From the NCBI GenBank assembly GCA_024694675.1, contig JAILJO010000022.1:1-38173 (forward strand): a stretch of DNA of 38,173 bases, written 5' to 3'. A program made the position numbers and the translations under genes. A model generated the notes under the pieces. It saw nothing but the letters and a program-made list of their open reading frames with translations. It was not told where the DNA came from and searched no databases. Each line of letters begins with the position of its first letter. Positions within the stretch are counted from its first letter, which is position 1. This document shows, in pieces, positions 16,397-25,444 of this stretch. The DNA comes from Bacteroidales bacterium (GTDB lineage: Bacteria; Bacteroidota; Bacteroidia; Bacteroidales; UBA932).

Positions 16397-17299
16397 TTAT
16401 CTGGCGTAAAACACGAAACGGTTCTTGTCGTAGAAATCTTTCATGAGTTCCGCCTGTGAAAAGCCGGAATCTGCGAACAGAGTGCGGGTCTCCGGGCCAA
16501 GGACTTCGTTGATTTCCGTGAGGCCTTTGCCTTCCGGGGAAAGGAACCTTTCCGACCACCTTGCAACTGCGCGGTAGAACACCAGAGGGTCATCGTCACT
16601 CACGAAAAGGGCGCCGGCGGGTTCATAGTCCACGACGTTCCTCCGAAGCGTGGGCTTTTCGCTTTCCATAATATAAGGAGGGTTGGAAAGAACAAGGTCG
16701 AATTCCCCGTAGTTGAACTCCTGCTCCGTGTCCAGAATGTCCGCTGCGACAAAGGTTGGAGCCAGCGCTCCGGTAGCTTTCAGGGCCGATGAGAAATCCT
16801 GTCCCCTGGCCACGTCCAGGGCCGCTTCCGATATATCCACGCCCACCACTCTTGCGCCGGGAACGCCCAGGGCCAGGCTCCAGGCAATGTTGCCGCTGCC
16901 GGTGCAAAGGTCCAGGATGCGCACGGGCTCTGCAGACTTGCCGAAAGGAATGCGCATACGGCGTATGCGGTCTGCAATCTTTATGGCCTCACGCACCAGA
17001 AGTTCCGTCTCCGGCCTTGGGATAAGTACGTCAGAAGTTACCTTGAAAGTGCGTCCGCAGAACTCCATCTTGCCTATGACATACTGGATGGGCTCACCGC
17101 TCTGGAGGCGCAACATGGCCTCTGCAAGCGGCTGCACGCCCTTTTTGTCTATCTGGTACTGCGGGTCCACAATGTGGGTGTAGCTCTTAGTGCCTATGAG
17201 CTCTTCGCACAGCATGAGCACTATGCTGCGTGCCTCCGCCGTGGGGTAAAGGGGCTCAAGGGCGGTTACGCCCTGCTTGATAAAGTCCGAAAGGAGCAT
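16397..17299 (-). CDS. prmC: Release factor glutamine methyltransferase PrmC
   Basis: S-adenosylmethionine-dependent enzyme (300 aa) that methylates the GGQ glutamine of peptide release factors RF1 and RF2. IPRPETE is at 93-99, the SAM-binding DLCTGSGN at 130-137 and the catalytic NPPY at 206-209 (LVLSNPPYIMESE). Last gene of the PBP1A-ddl-prmC unit, three bases after ddl. Slightly longer than E. coli PrmC because of an insertion around 108-125 (IADRIRRMRIPFGKSAEP). Confidence 0.95.
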   Translation of the reverse strand: MLLSDFIKQGVTALEPLYPTAEARSIVLMLCEELIGTKSYTHIVDPQYQIDKKGVQPLAEAMLRLQSGEPIQYVIGKMEFCGRTFKVTSDVLIPRPETELLVREAIKIADRIRRMRIPFGKSAEPVRILDLCTGSGNIAWSLALGVPGARVVGVDISEAALDVARGQDFSSALKATGALAPTFVAADILDTEQEFNYGEFDLVLSNPPYIMESEKPTLRRNVVDYEPAGALFVSDDDPLVFYRAVARWSERFLSPEGKGLTEINEVLGPETRTLFADSGFSQAELMKDFYDKNRFVFYAR

Positions 17300-17302
17300 T
17301 GC

Positions 17303-18322
17303 CTATGCGTTCTCGATGATCTCTGAAAGGAACGATGTGATATCCATCCCCGCCGCGCGCACCATCTTGGGAACCAGCGATGCGTTGGTCATTCCGGGGA
17401 TAATGTTCACTTCCAGGAAGTATATCCCGTCCGGGGCCGATATGTAGTCCATCCTCACCAGTCCCTTGCATCCCAGATGCTTGTAGATGCGTTTTGAGAT
17501 GTCCTGGATCTTGTCCCTGAGGGCGTCTGGAATCTCTGCGGGGCAGACCTCGTCCGACAGGCCGTTGTATTTTGCATCGTAGTCGAACCAGCCGGTCTTG
17601 GAGATAATCTCTATGACGGGAAGGGCTTTCACTTCCTTGCCGTTGAAATACACGGCGCAGGTGAGTTCGTGCTCGCAGTTGATGGCCGATTCCACGATTA
17701 CTGTGCTTCCTTCCGCGAAGGCGAAACGTATGGCGGCGGGAAGGTCATCGGCCTTTTCAACCTTGGTGATACCGAAGCTGGAGCCTCCGTCAGTGGGTTT
17801 CACGAAAAGCGGCAGGCCAAGCTTCTCCACAGCCTTCTTGCTGAAGGCTTCCACATCGTCACCCTCGCGTACAAAGGCGTCCGGGGCCAGTTTTACATAG
17901 TCCGCGTCCCGGAGATAGCTCTTGCAGGAGTACTTGTCAAATGCCACAGTGGTGACGAAGGCGCTGCAGGTGGAGTGGGGAATGCCAAGCATCTCCAGGT
18001 AGCCCTGCAGGAGACCAGTCTCACCGGGAACTCCGTGCTGCATGATGTATGCGAAGTCGAACTTCACTTTCTCTCCAAGGACCATTACGGAGAAGTCCGT
18101 CTTGTCCACCTGGGGCTGTGCGCCTTCCGGGAAGGGGACGCGCATGGAATTAGCCTTGCGCATGGCAACCAGTTTCCAGTCCCCGAAACGGGCGAAAATC
18201 TCATAGACGTCGTACTTGAACTCGTCTATGCGGGAGGCGGTGAACTCTCCGCTGCGGCAAGCCACTTCCCACTCTGAGGAGTCGCTTCCGTAAATAACTG
18301 CAATGGAACGATACTTAGCCAT
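17303..18322 (-). CDS. ddl: D-alanine--D-alanine ligase
   Basis: ATP-grasp ligase (339 aa) that makes D-Ala-D-Ala for the peptidoglycan precursor. Visible blocks are YIMQHGVPGETGLLQGYLEM (about 90-110), the ATP-grasp FVKPTDGGSSFGITKV (about 173-188), the ESAINCEHELTCAV region and the C-terminal metal-binding FLEVNIIPGMTNAS. The ATG overlaps the pbp1A stop by one base (TAATG), indicating coupling. Cytoplasmic. Confidence 0.95.
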   Translation of the reverse strand: MAKYRSIAVIYGSDSSEWEVACRSGEFTASRIDEFKYDVYEIFARFGDWKLVAMRKANSMRVPFPEGAQPQVDKTDFSVMVLGEKVKFDFAYIMQHGVPGETGLLQGYLEMLGIPHSTCSAFVTTVAFDKYSCKSYLRDADYVKLAPDAFVREGDDVEAFSKKAVEKLGLPLFVKPTDGGSSFGITKVEKADDLPAAIRFAFAEGSTVIVESAINCEHELTCAVYFNGKEVKALPVIEIISKTGWFDYDAKYNGLSDEVCPAEIPDALRDKIQDISKRIYKHLGCKGLVRMDYISAPDGIYFLEVNIIPGMTNASLVPKMVRAAGMDITSFLSEIIENA

Positions 18323-20643
18323 TATTCGAAGTAGTAATTTTCAAGGTCTGATTTTTCCGGAGGGGTGTCTTCCTCCACGCTGCCGCACGGGGTGCCGGCA
18401 AGGTTGTCCGGGAATACGTCTTCCTCAGATATGCCCAGGGTGCCGTCAGCCAGCACTTTCTTCATCCACAGGGCCCAGATGGGGAGCGCCATGTTGGCGC
18501 CCTGGCCCAGGCTGTTGTTTGCAAAGTGAACGTAGCGGTCTTCCGCGCCAACCCATATGCCGGCGGTAATTCTGGGAGTATAGCCGATGAACCAGCCGTC
18601 TGAGTTGTCGTTGGTGGTGCCGGTCTTACCCGCAATCTGGCCCTTGAGGCCGTATCTGAGCCTCAGGCGAATGCCGGTTCCGGAATCCACCACGGAGCGC
18701 ATCATGCGGACCATGTTGCCCGTAGCCCTCTGTGAGAGCACTTCTTTCTTGCGGTCGCTGAAGGAACCGAGGACGTTGCCTTCGCTGTCCTCAATGCGCG
18801 TTACAAACAACGGATAGGTGTAAACGCCTCCTGAAGGGAAGGTGTTGTATGCCGTTACCATGTCATACACGCAGAGGTCCGCGGCTCCCACGCACAGCGA
18901 GACCACCGGGTCTATGAATCCGCCTATTCCCATCTTCCTCATCATGGACACCATGGCTTCCGGTCCCAGCTGCTTCATAAGATATGCAGAAACTGAGTTG
19001 GAGCTCTGTGCAAGGCCCCAGGTGAGGTCTACTACGGTGTCGTCCGCGTGCGGATCCTGCGGAGACCAGGTGTCACCGTCACGGTTGATAACAATCACGA
19101 CGGGAGAGTTGAGCACCTTGTCACACGGGGTCATGCCGGATTCCATGGCCTGGGTGTAGATGAAAGGCTTAATTGTGGAACCGACCTGGCGGCGGCCCTG
19201 GCGGACGTTGTCGTACTTGAAGTAGCGGTAGTCCGGGCCGCCCACATATGCCTTCACGTGGCCTGTGCCGGGCTCTATTGCCATGAACGCCGCCCTGAAG
19301 AAGGATTTGTAGTAGCGGATGGAATCGTCCGGAGTCATGAGGGTGTCGATGTATCCGGGTTTCTCCCAGGAGAACACTCTCATCTGTACTTTTTCCTTGA
19401 AGGAGGCGGCAATCTCCGCGTCCGTGTGGCCGGAGGCTTTCATCATGCGGGTGCGGTCGCTCCAGCGGCGGGCCTGCTTGAGAGTGGTCTCGATGACGCT
19501 CTTTTCCGTTTCTGCCAGGAAAGGAGGGTTGCGCCTGTACTTGAGCTCCTTGAAGAAGGCCTTCTGGAGGTCTTTCCCAAGGTGCTCCGCAATGGCCTCT
19601 TCCGCATAGCGCTGCATCTTTATATTAATTGTGGTATAGATGCGGAGGCCGTCGCGGTCAAGGTCGTACGGGGTGCCGTCGCTCTTGGAGTTCTTGTTGA
19701 GCCAGCCGTAGAGGGGATCGTCCGCCCAGAGGAGGGAGTCCACCTGATAGTCTTCCTGGGTGTAATAGCTGGACCGTTTGGGCTTCTGGGCGCTCATGGT
19801 GCGGCGGAGCATGTCCCTGAAATAGGGGCCTGTGCCGGTTGTGCGGTCCCCGTGGCGGGTATGCAGGACGATTGGCAGGGTCTGCAGCGAATCGCATTCC
19901 CTCCGGGTGAGGTAGTGCATCTCCTCCATCCTGGACAGCACCAGGTTGCGGCGCTTGAGGGCGTGTTCCGGATTGATGGCCGGGTTATAACGCGTGGGCT
20001 TGTTCACCATTCCCACCAGCACGGCGCTTTCCTCCGGCTGCAGCTCAGACGGATGCTTCCCGAAGAACTGGTTTGAGGCCGATGATATCCCGTAGGAGTT
20101 GGACCCGAAGAAGATGGCGTTGAGGTACATGTCCACAATCTCTTCCTTTGTGTAGTTCCTCTCCAGTTTCACAGCCGTTATCCACTCCTTAAGCTTTATC
20201 CATACAAGGCCAATCTTGCCTACGCCTTCCCTTCGCGGATACAGCGTCTTTGCAAGCTGCTGGGTTATTGTGGAACCGCCGCCCTGGGACGAATCCCTGG
20301 ACAGGAGGGTCTTGAAAAGCACGCGGGCGAGGGACTGGAAGTCCACTCCGGAGTGCTTGTAGAAGCGTTTATCCTCCGTAGCGACGGCCGCCTGGACCAG
20401 CGACGGAGCAAGCTCCTCATAGCTGACGAAGGTGCGGTTCTCTATATGATAAGTGGTAAGAATCTCCCCTTCTTCCGCAATGACCTGGGTGGCCAGTTTG
20501 GAATCCGGGTTCTCCAGTTCCTCTATGGACGGGATGTCCGCGAAAGCCCAGACTATGGCCAGCAGGGCGAACACCCCGATCACGGGTGCGACCACCAGTA
20601 TCCAGAACCAGAGTATTATTCTTTTCTTAGTTTTGTCTGTCAT
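18322..20643 (-). CDS. mrcA: Penicillin-binding protein 1A (bifunctional)
   Basis: Class A penicillin-binding protein (773 aa), polymerising and crosslinking peptidoglycan at the cytoplasmic membrane. N-terminal membrane helix in the first 35 residues; GT51 domain with ATEDKRFYKHSGVD, GGSTITQQLAK and the KEEIVDMYLN block; transpeptidase domain with GSTIKP (Ser-x-x-Lys), SSNS (SxN) and KTGTTNDNSDGW. A GTG eight codons upstream (20667) is possible, but the ATG at 20643, preceded by an A/T-rich run, is more natural. First gene of an operon with ddl and prmC; its leader contains a perfect inverted repeat (20667-20683). Confidence 0.95.
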   Translation of the reverse strand: MTDKTKKRIILWFWILVVAPVIGVFALLAIVWAFADIPSIEELENPDSKLATQVIAEEGEILTTYHIENRTFVSYEELAPSLVQAAVATEDKRFYKHSGVDFQSLARVLFKTLLSRDSSQGGGSTITQQLAKTLYPRREGVGKIGLVWIKLKEWITAVKLERNYTKEEIVDMYLNAIFFGSNSYGISSASNQFFGKHPSELQPEESAVLVGMVNKPTRYNPAINPEHALKRRNLVLSRMEEMHYLTRRECDSLQTLPIVLHTRHGDRTTGTGPYFRDMLRRTMSAQKPKRSSYYTQEDYQVDSLLWADDPLYGWLNKNSKSDGTPYDLDRDGLRIYTTINIKMQRYAEEAIAEHLGKDLQKAFFKELKYRRNPPFLAETEKSVIETTLKQARRWSDRTRMMKASGHTDAEIAASFKEKVQMRVFSWEKPGYIDTLMTPDDSIRYYKSFFRAAFMAIEPGTGHVKAYVGGPDYRYFKYDNVRQGRRQVGSTIKPFIYTQAMESGMTPCDKVLNSPVVIVINRDGDTWSPQDPHADDTVVDLTWGLAQSSNSVSAYLMKQLGPEAMVSMMRKMGIGGFIDPVVSLCVGAADLCVYDMVTAYNTFPSGGVYTYPLFVTRIEDSEGNVLGSFSDRKKEVLSQRATGNMVRMMRSVVDSGTGIRLRLRYGLKGQIAGKTGTTNDNSDGWFIGYTPRITAGIWVGAEDRYVHFANNSLGQGANMALPIWALWMKKVLADGTLGISEEDVFPDNLAGTPCGSVEEDTPPEKSDLENYYFE

Positions 20644-20666
20644 GCCAAAAAAATTTTGATCCGGCA

Positions 20667-20683
20667 CAAGACCTTAGGTCTTG
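20667..20683. promoter_or_regulatory. Perfect inverted repeat in the pbp1A leader
   Basis: CAAGACC, TTA, GGTCTTG (extendable to eight pairs around a single base) lies between the minus-strand -7 element at 20700-20707 and the pbp1A ATG at 20643. It could be a leader hairpin or a dimeric repressor site. There is no T-tract directly after it, although a run of T follows some 10 bases later on the minus strand. Confidence 0.55.
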
Positions 20684-20699
20684 CTGAAAAACCAGTTTA

Positions 20700-20707
20700 C
20701 AAAAGTA
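20700..20707 (-). promoter_or_regulatory. -7 element of the pbp1A operon
   Basis: The complement reads TACTTTTG, a full TAnnTTTG match, placing the transcription start about 50 bases before the pbp1A ATG. No TTG at the -33 distance. Confidence 0.5.
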
Positions 20708-20716
20708 ATCAGAAAA

Positions 20717-20749
20717 TTTGGAAAATTGCCCCGATTCTGCTTTACTTTG
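20717..20749 (+). promoter_or_regulatory. Promoter of topA
   Basis: TTTG at 20717-20720, a 21-base spacer and TTACTTTG at 20742-20749 fit the Bacteroides -33/-7 pattern (one mismatch in the -7). It is divergent from the pbp1A promoter 10 bases away. Confidence 0.6.
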
Positions 20750-20791
20750 CAAAAATTATTGAGGCCGCGAGGCCAAAAAAGGTAAAAGATT

Positions 20792-23092
20792 ATGGAGGGA
20801 AAACAACTGGTAATAGTGGAGTCTCCGGAAAAAGCCAAGACCATTCAGCGGTTTCTGGGCGGAGATTTTCTGGTAAAGGCATCGGTAGGACATATTCGTG
20901 ACCTGGAAGAGCACAGCCTCAGCGTTGACGTTGAGAACGGCTTCGTTCCCACCTATGTCATTCCTGCCGGCAAGCAGAAGGTCGTGCACGAGCTCAAAAA
21001 GCTGGCCGATTCCGCTCCCGTGGTATGGCTCGCCTCCGATGAAGACCGCGAAGGAGAGGCCATCTCCTGGCACCTTCGCGAGACCCTGGGAATCGCCCCG
21101 GAAAAGATTCACCGCATTGCTTTCCACGAAATCACCAAGAACGCCATCCTTGAGGCCATCCAGAACCCCAGGGACATAGATATGAATATGGTAGGCGCCC
21201 AGCAGGCCCGCCGCGTCATGGACCGTCTGGTAGGCTTTGAACTGTCTCCCATCCTCTGGAAAAAGATTCAGCCCAAACTCTCCGCCGGCCGTGTCCAGAG
21301 CGTCACCCTACGTCTCATAGTGGACAGGGAAAAGGAAATCATGGCCTTCAGGCCTGAGCCCTTCTACCGTATAGAGGCCGATTTCCGTCCCGCCGGCATA
21401 GGCACCACCGTCCGGGCCACCCTGGACACCAGGTTCGATACCCTTGACGATGCCCGCCGCTTCCTGGAAGACTCCATCGGCGCAAAATATACCATCGAGT
21501 CCGTGGAGAAGAAGGAAGGCGTGCGCTATCCGGCCCCGCCCTTCACCACTTCCACCCTGCAGCAGGAGGCTTCACGCAAGCTCCGCTTCCCGGTTTCCAC
21601 CACCATGCGCGTAGCCCAAGCCCTGTACGAGAGAGGTCTCATTACCTACATGCGTACGGACTCCACCAACCTTTCCGGCCTTGCCATCGGTGCTGCAAAG
21701 CAGTTCATCGTTGAGAACTACGGTCCCCAGTACCACCACGCCCGTCAGTATAAAACCAGGTCAAAGGGCGCCCAGGAGGCACATGAGGCCATCCGTCCCA
21801 CCTTCATCGGCAACACCACTGTGGAGGGAAACGTCCAGGAAAAGAAGCTGTACGAACTCATCTGGAAACGTACCGTCGCCTCCCAGATGGAAGAGAGCCG
21901 CGTCATGAACACCAGCCTCCGCATAGGCCTGGACCGCAGGGAGGAAAAGTACGGCGTCCAGTCCGTGGAAATCCTCTTCGACGGTTTTATGAAAGTCTAC
22001 CTCGAGGGCAGGGATGATGATTCCGCCTCCCAGGAAGACATCATTCTCCCGGACTTTCCGGAAGGAACCGTGATGCACGCTCAGGAAGTGAACGCCGTGT
22101 GCAAGTACACTCAGCCGCCACAGCGCTACAGCGAGGCCACCCTGGTGAAGAAGATGGAGGAACTTGGCATAGGCCGTCCGTCCACTTACGCCGCTACAGT
22201 GAGCACGCTCACCCAGGCGCGCGGATATGCCGCTAAGGGAGACAAGTCCGGCACTTCATACAAGGTGACTAACCTTACCCTTACGGGAAGCAGCATAAAG
22301 ACATCGTCCAAGACAGAGGTCGTGGGAGCGGAAAAGGGAAAGCTTCTGCCGCAGGAACTTGGCCTTGTGGTCACGGACTATCTGGTGGGCAACTTCACTG
22401 ATATCCTTGAATATGGTTTCACCGCCGCAGTTGAGGAAGACTTTGACAAGGTGGCGGAGGGAAAGATGCCCTGGAACAAGGCCATCGAGGTGTTCTACAC
22501 GCCATTCCACGCCCATGTGAACGAGGTCCTGGCAGACCGCACCTACAGCAAGATTACCCGCGAGATAGGCATTGCTCCGGACGGGGAGAAGGTTATCGCC
22601 GCATTCGGAAAATTCGGCGCATATGTGCAGAAGGGAGAAGGTGAAAACCGCCAGAGCGCATCCCTTGGTAAGGACCAGCTCATAGAGACTCTCACCCTTG
22701 CCGATGCCCTCCGCCTCCTGGAACTTCCCCGCAGGGTGGGAACCCTTGACGGCGTTGATATCATTGCCACCAAGGGCAAATTCGGACCATATCTCAAATA
22801 CGGTGATAAAAATGTGAAACTTCCCCGCGGTGCGGATCCCCTCAAGATAACCGTGGAGGAATGTGCCGCGATTATACGTGAATCGGCCACACAAGCTCCT
22901 GAACAGACGGTGATTGCGGAGTTCGGTGATATCCGTATTATCAATGGCCGTTACGGACCCTATATCAAGCAGGGAGATTCCAATTTCAAGATACCCCGCG
23001 GCACCGATGCCAAAGCCCTTTCAGAGGCGGATTGCAAGGCTATAATAGCTAATAGTCAGCCAACTGGAAAATTCCACAGGGGTAGGAAATAA
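20792..23092 (+). CDS. topA: DNA topoisomerase I (type IA)
   Basis: Type IA topoisomerase (766 aa) that relaxes negative supercoils. The Toprim domain starts KQLVIVESPEKAKTIQRFLG and contains the metal site DEDREGEAISWHL (about 80-92). The active-site tyrosine is in GLITYMRTDSTNLS (about residue 285). The C-terminus has repeats of the Toprim_C type (GKFGAYVQKGEG, GKFGPYLKYGDKNVKLP, GRYGPYIKQGDSNFKIP) instead of the cysteine zinc ribbons of E. coli TopA, normal for this phylum. Monocistronic or read through into lrp 50 bases downstream. Confidence 0.97.
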   Translation: MEGKQLVIVESPEKAKTIQRFLGGDFLVKASVGHIRDLEEHSLSVDVENGFVPTYVIPAGKQKVVHELKKLADSAPVVWLASDEDREGEAISWHLRETLGIAPEKIHRIAFHEITKNAILEAIQNPRDIDMNMVGAQQARRVMDRLVGFELSPILWKKIQPKLSAGRVQSVTLRLIVDREKEIMAFRPEPFYRIEADFRPAGIGTTVRATLDTRFDTLDDARRFLEDSIGAKYTIESVEKKEGVRYPAPPFTTSTLQQEASRKLRFPVSTTMRVAQALYERGLITYMRTDSTNLSGLAIGAAKQFIVENYGPQYHHARQYKTRSKGAQEAHEAIRPTFIGNTTVEGNVQEKKLYELIWKRTVASQMEESRVMNTSLRIGLDRREEKYGVQSVEILFDGFMKVYLEGRDDDSASQEDIILPDFPEGTVMHAQEVNAVCKYTQPPQRYSEATLVKKMEELGIGRPSTYAATVSTLTQARGYAAKGDKSGTSYKVTNLTLTGSSIKTSSKTEVVGAEKGKLLPQELGLVVTDYLVGNFTDILEYGFTAAVEEDFDKVAEGKMPWNKAIEVFYTPFHAHVNEVLADRTYSKITREIGIAPDGEKVIAAFGKFGAYVQKGEGENRQSASLGKDQLIETLTLADALRLLELPRRVGTLDGVDIIATKGKFGPYLKYGDKNVKLPRGADPLKITVEECAAIIRESATQAPEQTVIAEFGDIRIINGRYGPYIKQGDSNFKIPRGTDAKALSEADCKAIIANSQPTGKFHRGRK

Positions 23093-23105
23093 TAAAATAA
23101 ATTAT

Positions 23106-23113
23106 TATTTTTG
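23106..23113 (+). promoter_or_regulatory. -7 element of the Lrp/AsnC gene
   Basis: TATTTTTG is a perfect TAnnTTTG match 29 bases before the ATG at 23143. No clear -33 element. Confidence 0.6.
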
Positions 23114-23142
23114 CAGCCGTATTGCTTTAAAACTGTAAGCAC

Positions 23143-23634
23143 ATGGCCACTTATCACATTGATGAAATAGACCAGAAGATACTCTCTTTCCTGGTAAAGA
23201 ACGCCCGCATGCCCTTCTTGGAAATAGCCCGCGAATGCGGTGTTTCCGGTGCAGCTATACATCAGAGGATCAAAAGGTTGGAATCCAACGGCGTCATAGC
23301 CGGTTCCCGCCTTCTGGTGAAGCCCCAGGCCCTTGGACTCAACGTCTGCGCGTTCGTGAGCATCTCCCTGTCGGAATCTACCAAATATCCGGAGGTGATT
23401 GCAAATCTTAAGAAGATTCCGGAGATAGTGGAATGCCACTTCATCACCGGCCGTTACGCCATCCTGGCCAAGCTCTTCTGCCTGGATAACGACCACCTCA
23501 TGGAGGTCCTCCTCAACACCATCCAGAAGATTCCTTACATCCAGTCCACAGACACCATGATCTCCCTGGACCAGCCCATCGAGCGCCAGGTCTGGGTCAA
23601 GGAATTCAAGAACACATCCTACAGCGGCAGGTAG
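23143..23634 (+). CDS. Lrp/AsnC-family transcription regulator
   Basis: Feast/famine regulator (163 aa). The N-terminal winged helix (IDEIDQKILSFLVKNARMPFLEIARECGVSGAAIHQRIKRLESNGVI, residues 4-50) and C-terminal RAM ligand-binding domain (about 65-145, GLNVCAFVSISLS, ECHFITGRYAILAKLFC) are complete. Effector, probably an amino acid, and targets cannot be told. The gene is convergent with the U32 gene, ten bases apart, with no obvious terminator. Confidence 0.93.
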   Translation: MATYHIDEIDQKILSFLVKNARMPFLEIARECGVSGAAIHQRIKRLESNGVIAGSRLLVKPQALGLNVCAFVSISLSESTKYPEVIANLKKIPEIVECHFITGRYAILAKLFCLDNDHLMEVLLNTIQKIPYIQSTDTMISLDQPIERQVWVKEFKNTSYSGR

Positions 23635-23644
23635 TCCGGTGATG

Positions 23645-25441
23645 CTAAACTGCCGTTACGGTCATTTCACAGGATAAGCAGTGAAAGTCAAGGCGGAGGC
23701 GCCGGCCGTTGTTGATGAGGAACAGGGGGTCCGGTGCCATGCCCGTTTTCTGTTTTGGACACAGGCCAAGCTGGTGGCGGACACAGTAGCGGGAGCGCAT
23801 GAGTTCCGCGCCGGGGCGGTGGGTGAGTTCGTAGGCCGCTTCCATGCTTTCTGCTCCGCGGGAAGAGTAGATGGCGCGGTCTGCAGAATTGGCGATATTG
23901 GTTTTGTACGATAAGTCTTCAGGCCCCATCACAGATGTGTAAGGAACCGTTTTCCTAAGTGGAACGGCATTGACGGGGCTTGCTTCAAGCTGTTCTGCGA
24001 GAGCCCTTCTGAGACCGTTGAGGAAGGCGGCGGACAGCATGGGAACATCTCCTGAAACTGTCAGATTTGATACAGTGAACCTGTATATGCCGCTTCGTTT
24101 TCCAAGCTGCTCACGGACTGCCTGAATGGCTCTGTCCCTGTTTCTGGCAACGTCTTTTGAGCCGCAGTCGGAGATGAGCGCTTCCATGCGGCCATCCTCC
24201 GTATTGGCATAAAGAGACAGCAAGCCGTCCGTGATGTCCACATCCAGCCTGACGTCTATCTCCCTTGCTGGCAGAGATGCCTCTATGGAGTGTTCAAATG
24301 CCGCACTGAGATTGCGGTACAGCTTTACCCCCGGCGTCAGTCCGTCAACCTTCTTGCAGCGCACGGTGTATCCCTCACAGACATCGGCCCTGAAACCGCC
24401 GCCGTCAAATGTGAAACCGTCGCCGTTGGAGAGTCTGACTGAGGAACTGGCAGGCTCAAGCACAAAGCCGTCTCTGATGAGGCGCAGGACCCTGCCCACA
24501 TACTCCCCGCCACCTTCCGCCGCCCAGTTGCCGCGCCGGCCGTCAAGGTATAGCTCCGTATATCCGCGGTTGAAAGTCTTGTCCAAATCTGGCTTAAAAC
24601 CACCACGGACGTGTCCGAATGAACTTCTGCAGTACTTGTCCGGATGTGCCGTGACAAGTGCATCAAGGGCATCAGAATATGCCCTGACAACGTTCCTTAC
24701 ATAGCTCTCGCCCTTAAGGCGGCCTTCTATCTTGAATGAGGATACTCCTGCTTCGGCCAGTTCCTCAAGGCGCTTGATAAGATTGTAATCTTTAAGTGAG
24801 AGTATGGCCTTGTTACGTGCTATGACTTTTCCGGAAGCATCTTCAAGATCATACAGGCTGCGGCAGGCCTGGGCGCATTCCCCGCGGTTTGCGCTGCGGC
24901 CGGTAAGATACTCTGAAAGGTAGCACTGGCCACTGTAGCATACGCAGAGGGCACCGTGTACAAAGAACTCTATCTCTGCATCCACGGCCTGCGAGATGGC
25001 CCTGATGGTCTCAAGGCTCATCTGCCTTTCAAGCACTATGCGTCCGTAACCAAGGCTCTCCACAAAGCGGGCCTTCTCCGGAGTACGGATTGCACACTGC
25101 GTGGAAGCGTGAAGTGCCATTCCAAGGCCTTCTGCCATGGAAATCACGGCAGGGTCCTGGACAATGAGGGCGTCTACCCCGGCGGAAGCAAGGTCCTTCA
25201 CAAGCTTCTGAACCTGGGGAAGTTCCTCTTCATATATTATTGTGTTGACGGTAGCGTAAATCCTTACGCCAAAGCGGTGGGCGTAGTCGCATAGCCGCCT
25301 GATATCCTCGATGGAATTGGAAGCTGCCGCACGGGCGCCGAATCCGGGACCGGCGATATAAACGGCATCGGCACCGCAGTCAACCGCTGCGATGCCGACA
25401 TCAACTGTCTTTGCGGGGGCAAGAAGTTCCAGCGTTTTCAA
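23645..25441 (-). CDS. Peptidase U32 family protein (RlhA/TrhP-like)
   Basis: U32-family protein (598 aa). It opens with ELLAPAKTVDVGIAAVDCGADAVYI, the family's barrel start, and carries the U32 signature EFFVHGALCVCYSGQCYLSE with the cysteines that ligate a metal cluster or metal ion. Members once called collagenase-like are now known to act in tRNA (TrhP) or 23S rRNA (RlhA) hydroxylation, and RNA modification is the better guess. The start codon is TTG: it follows the TPR gene stop by one codon, and only this start gives the conserved N-terminus. Co-transcribed with the TPR gene. Confidence 0.9.
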   Translation of the reverse strand: MKTLELLAPAKTVDVGIAAVDCGADAVYIAGPGFGARAAASNSIEDIRRLCDYAHRFGVRIYATVNTIIYEEELPQVQKLVKDLASAGVDALIVQDPAVISMAEGLGMALHASTQCAIRTPEKARFVESLGYGRIVLERQMSLETIRAISQAVDAEIEFFVHGALCVCYSGQCYLSEYLTGRSANRGECAQACRSLYDLEDASGKVIARNKAILSLKDYNLIKRLEELAEAGVSSFKIEGRLKGESYVRNVVRAYSDALDALVTAHPDKYCRSSFGHVRGGFKPDLDKTFNRGYTELYLDGRRGNWAAEGGGEYVGRVLRLIRDGFVLEPASSSVRLSNGDGFTFDGGGFRADVCEGYTVRCKKVDGLTPGVKLYRNLSAAFEHSIEASLPAREIDVRLDVDITDGLLSLYANTEDGRMEALISDCGSKDVARNRDRAIQAVREQLGKRSGIYRFTVSNLTVSGDVPMLSAAFLNGLRRALAEQLEASPVNAVPLRKTVPYTSVMGPEDLSYKTNIANSADRAIYSSRGAESMEAAYELTHRPGAELMRSRYCVRHQLGLCPKQKTGMAPDPLFLINNGRRLRLDFHCLSCEMTVTAV

Positions 25442-25444
25442 GCC

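Noticed and set aside
19048..20076. 342-codon open frame on the plus strand
   Set aside because: Antisense to PBP1A, with no recognisable domain or promoter.
20644..20667. GTG start eight codons upstream for PBP1A
   Set aside because: It would begin inside the inverted repeat; the ATG at 20643 with an A/T-rich lead gives a more natural membrane anchor.
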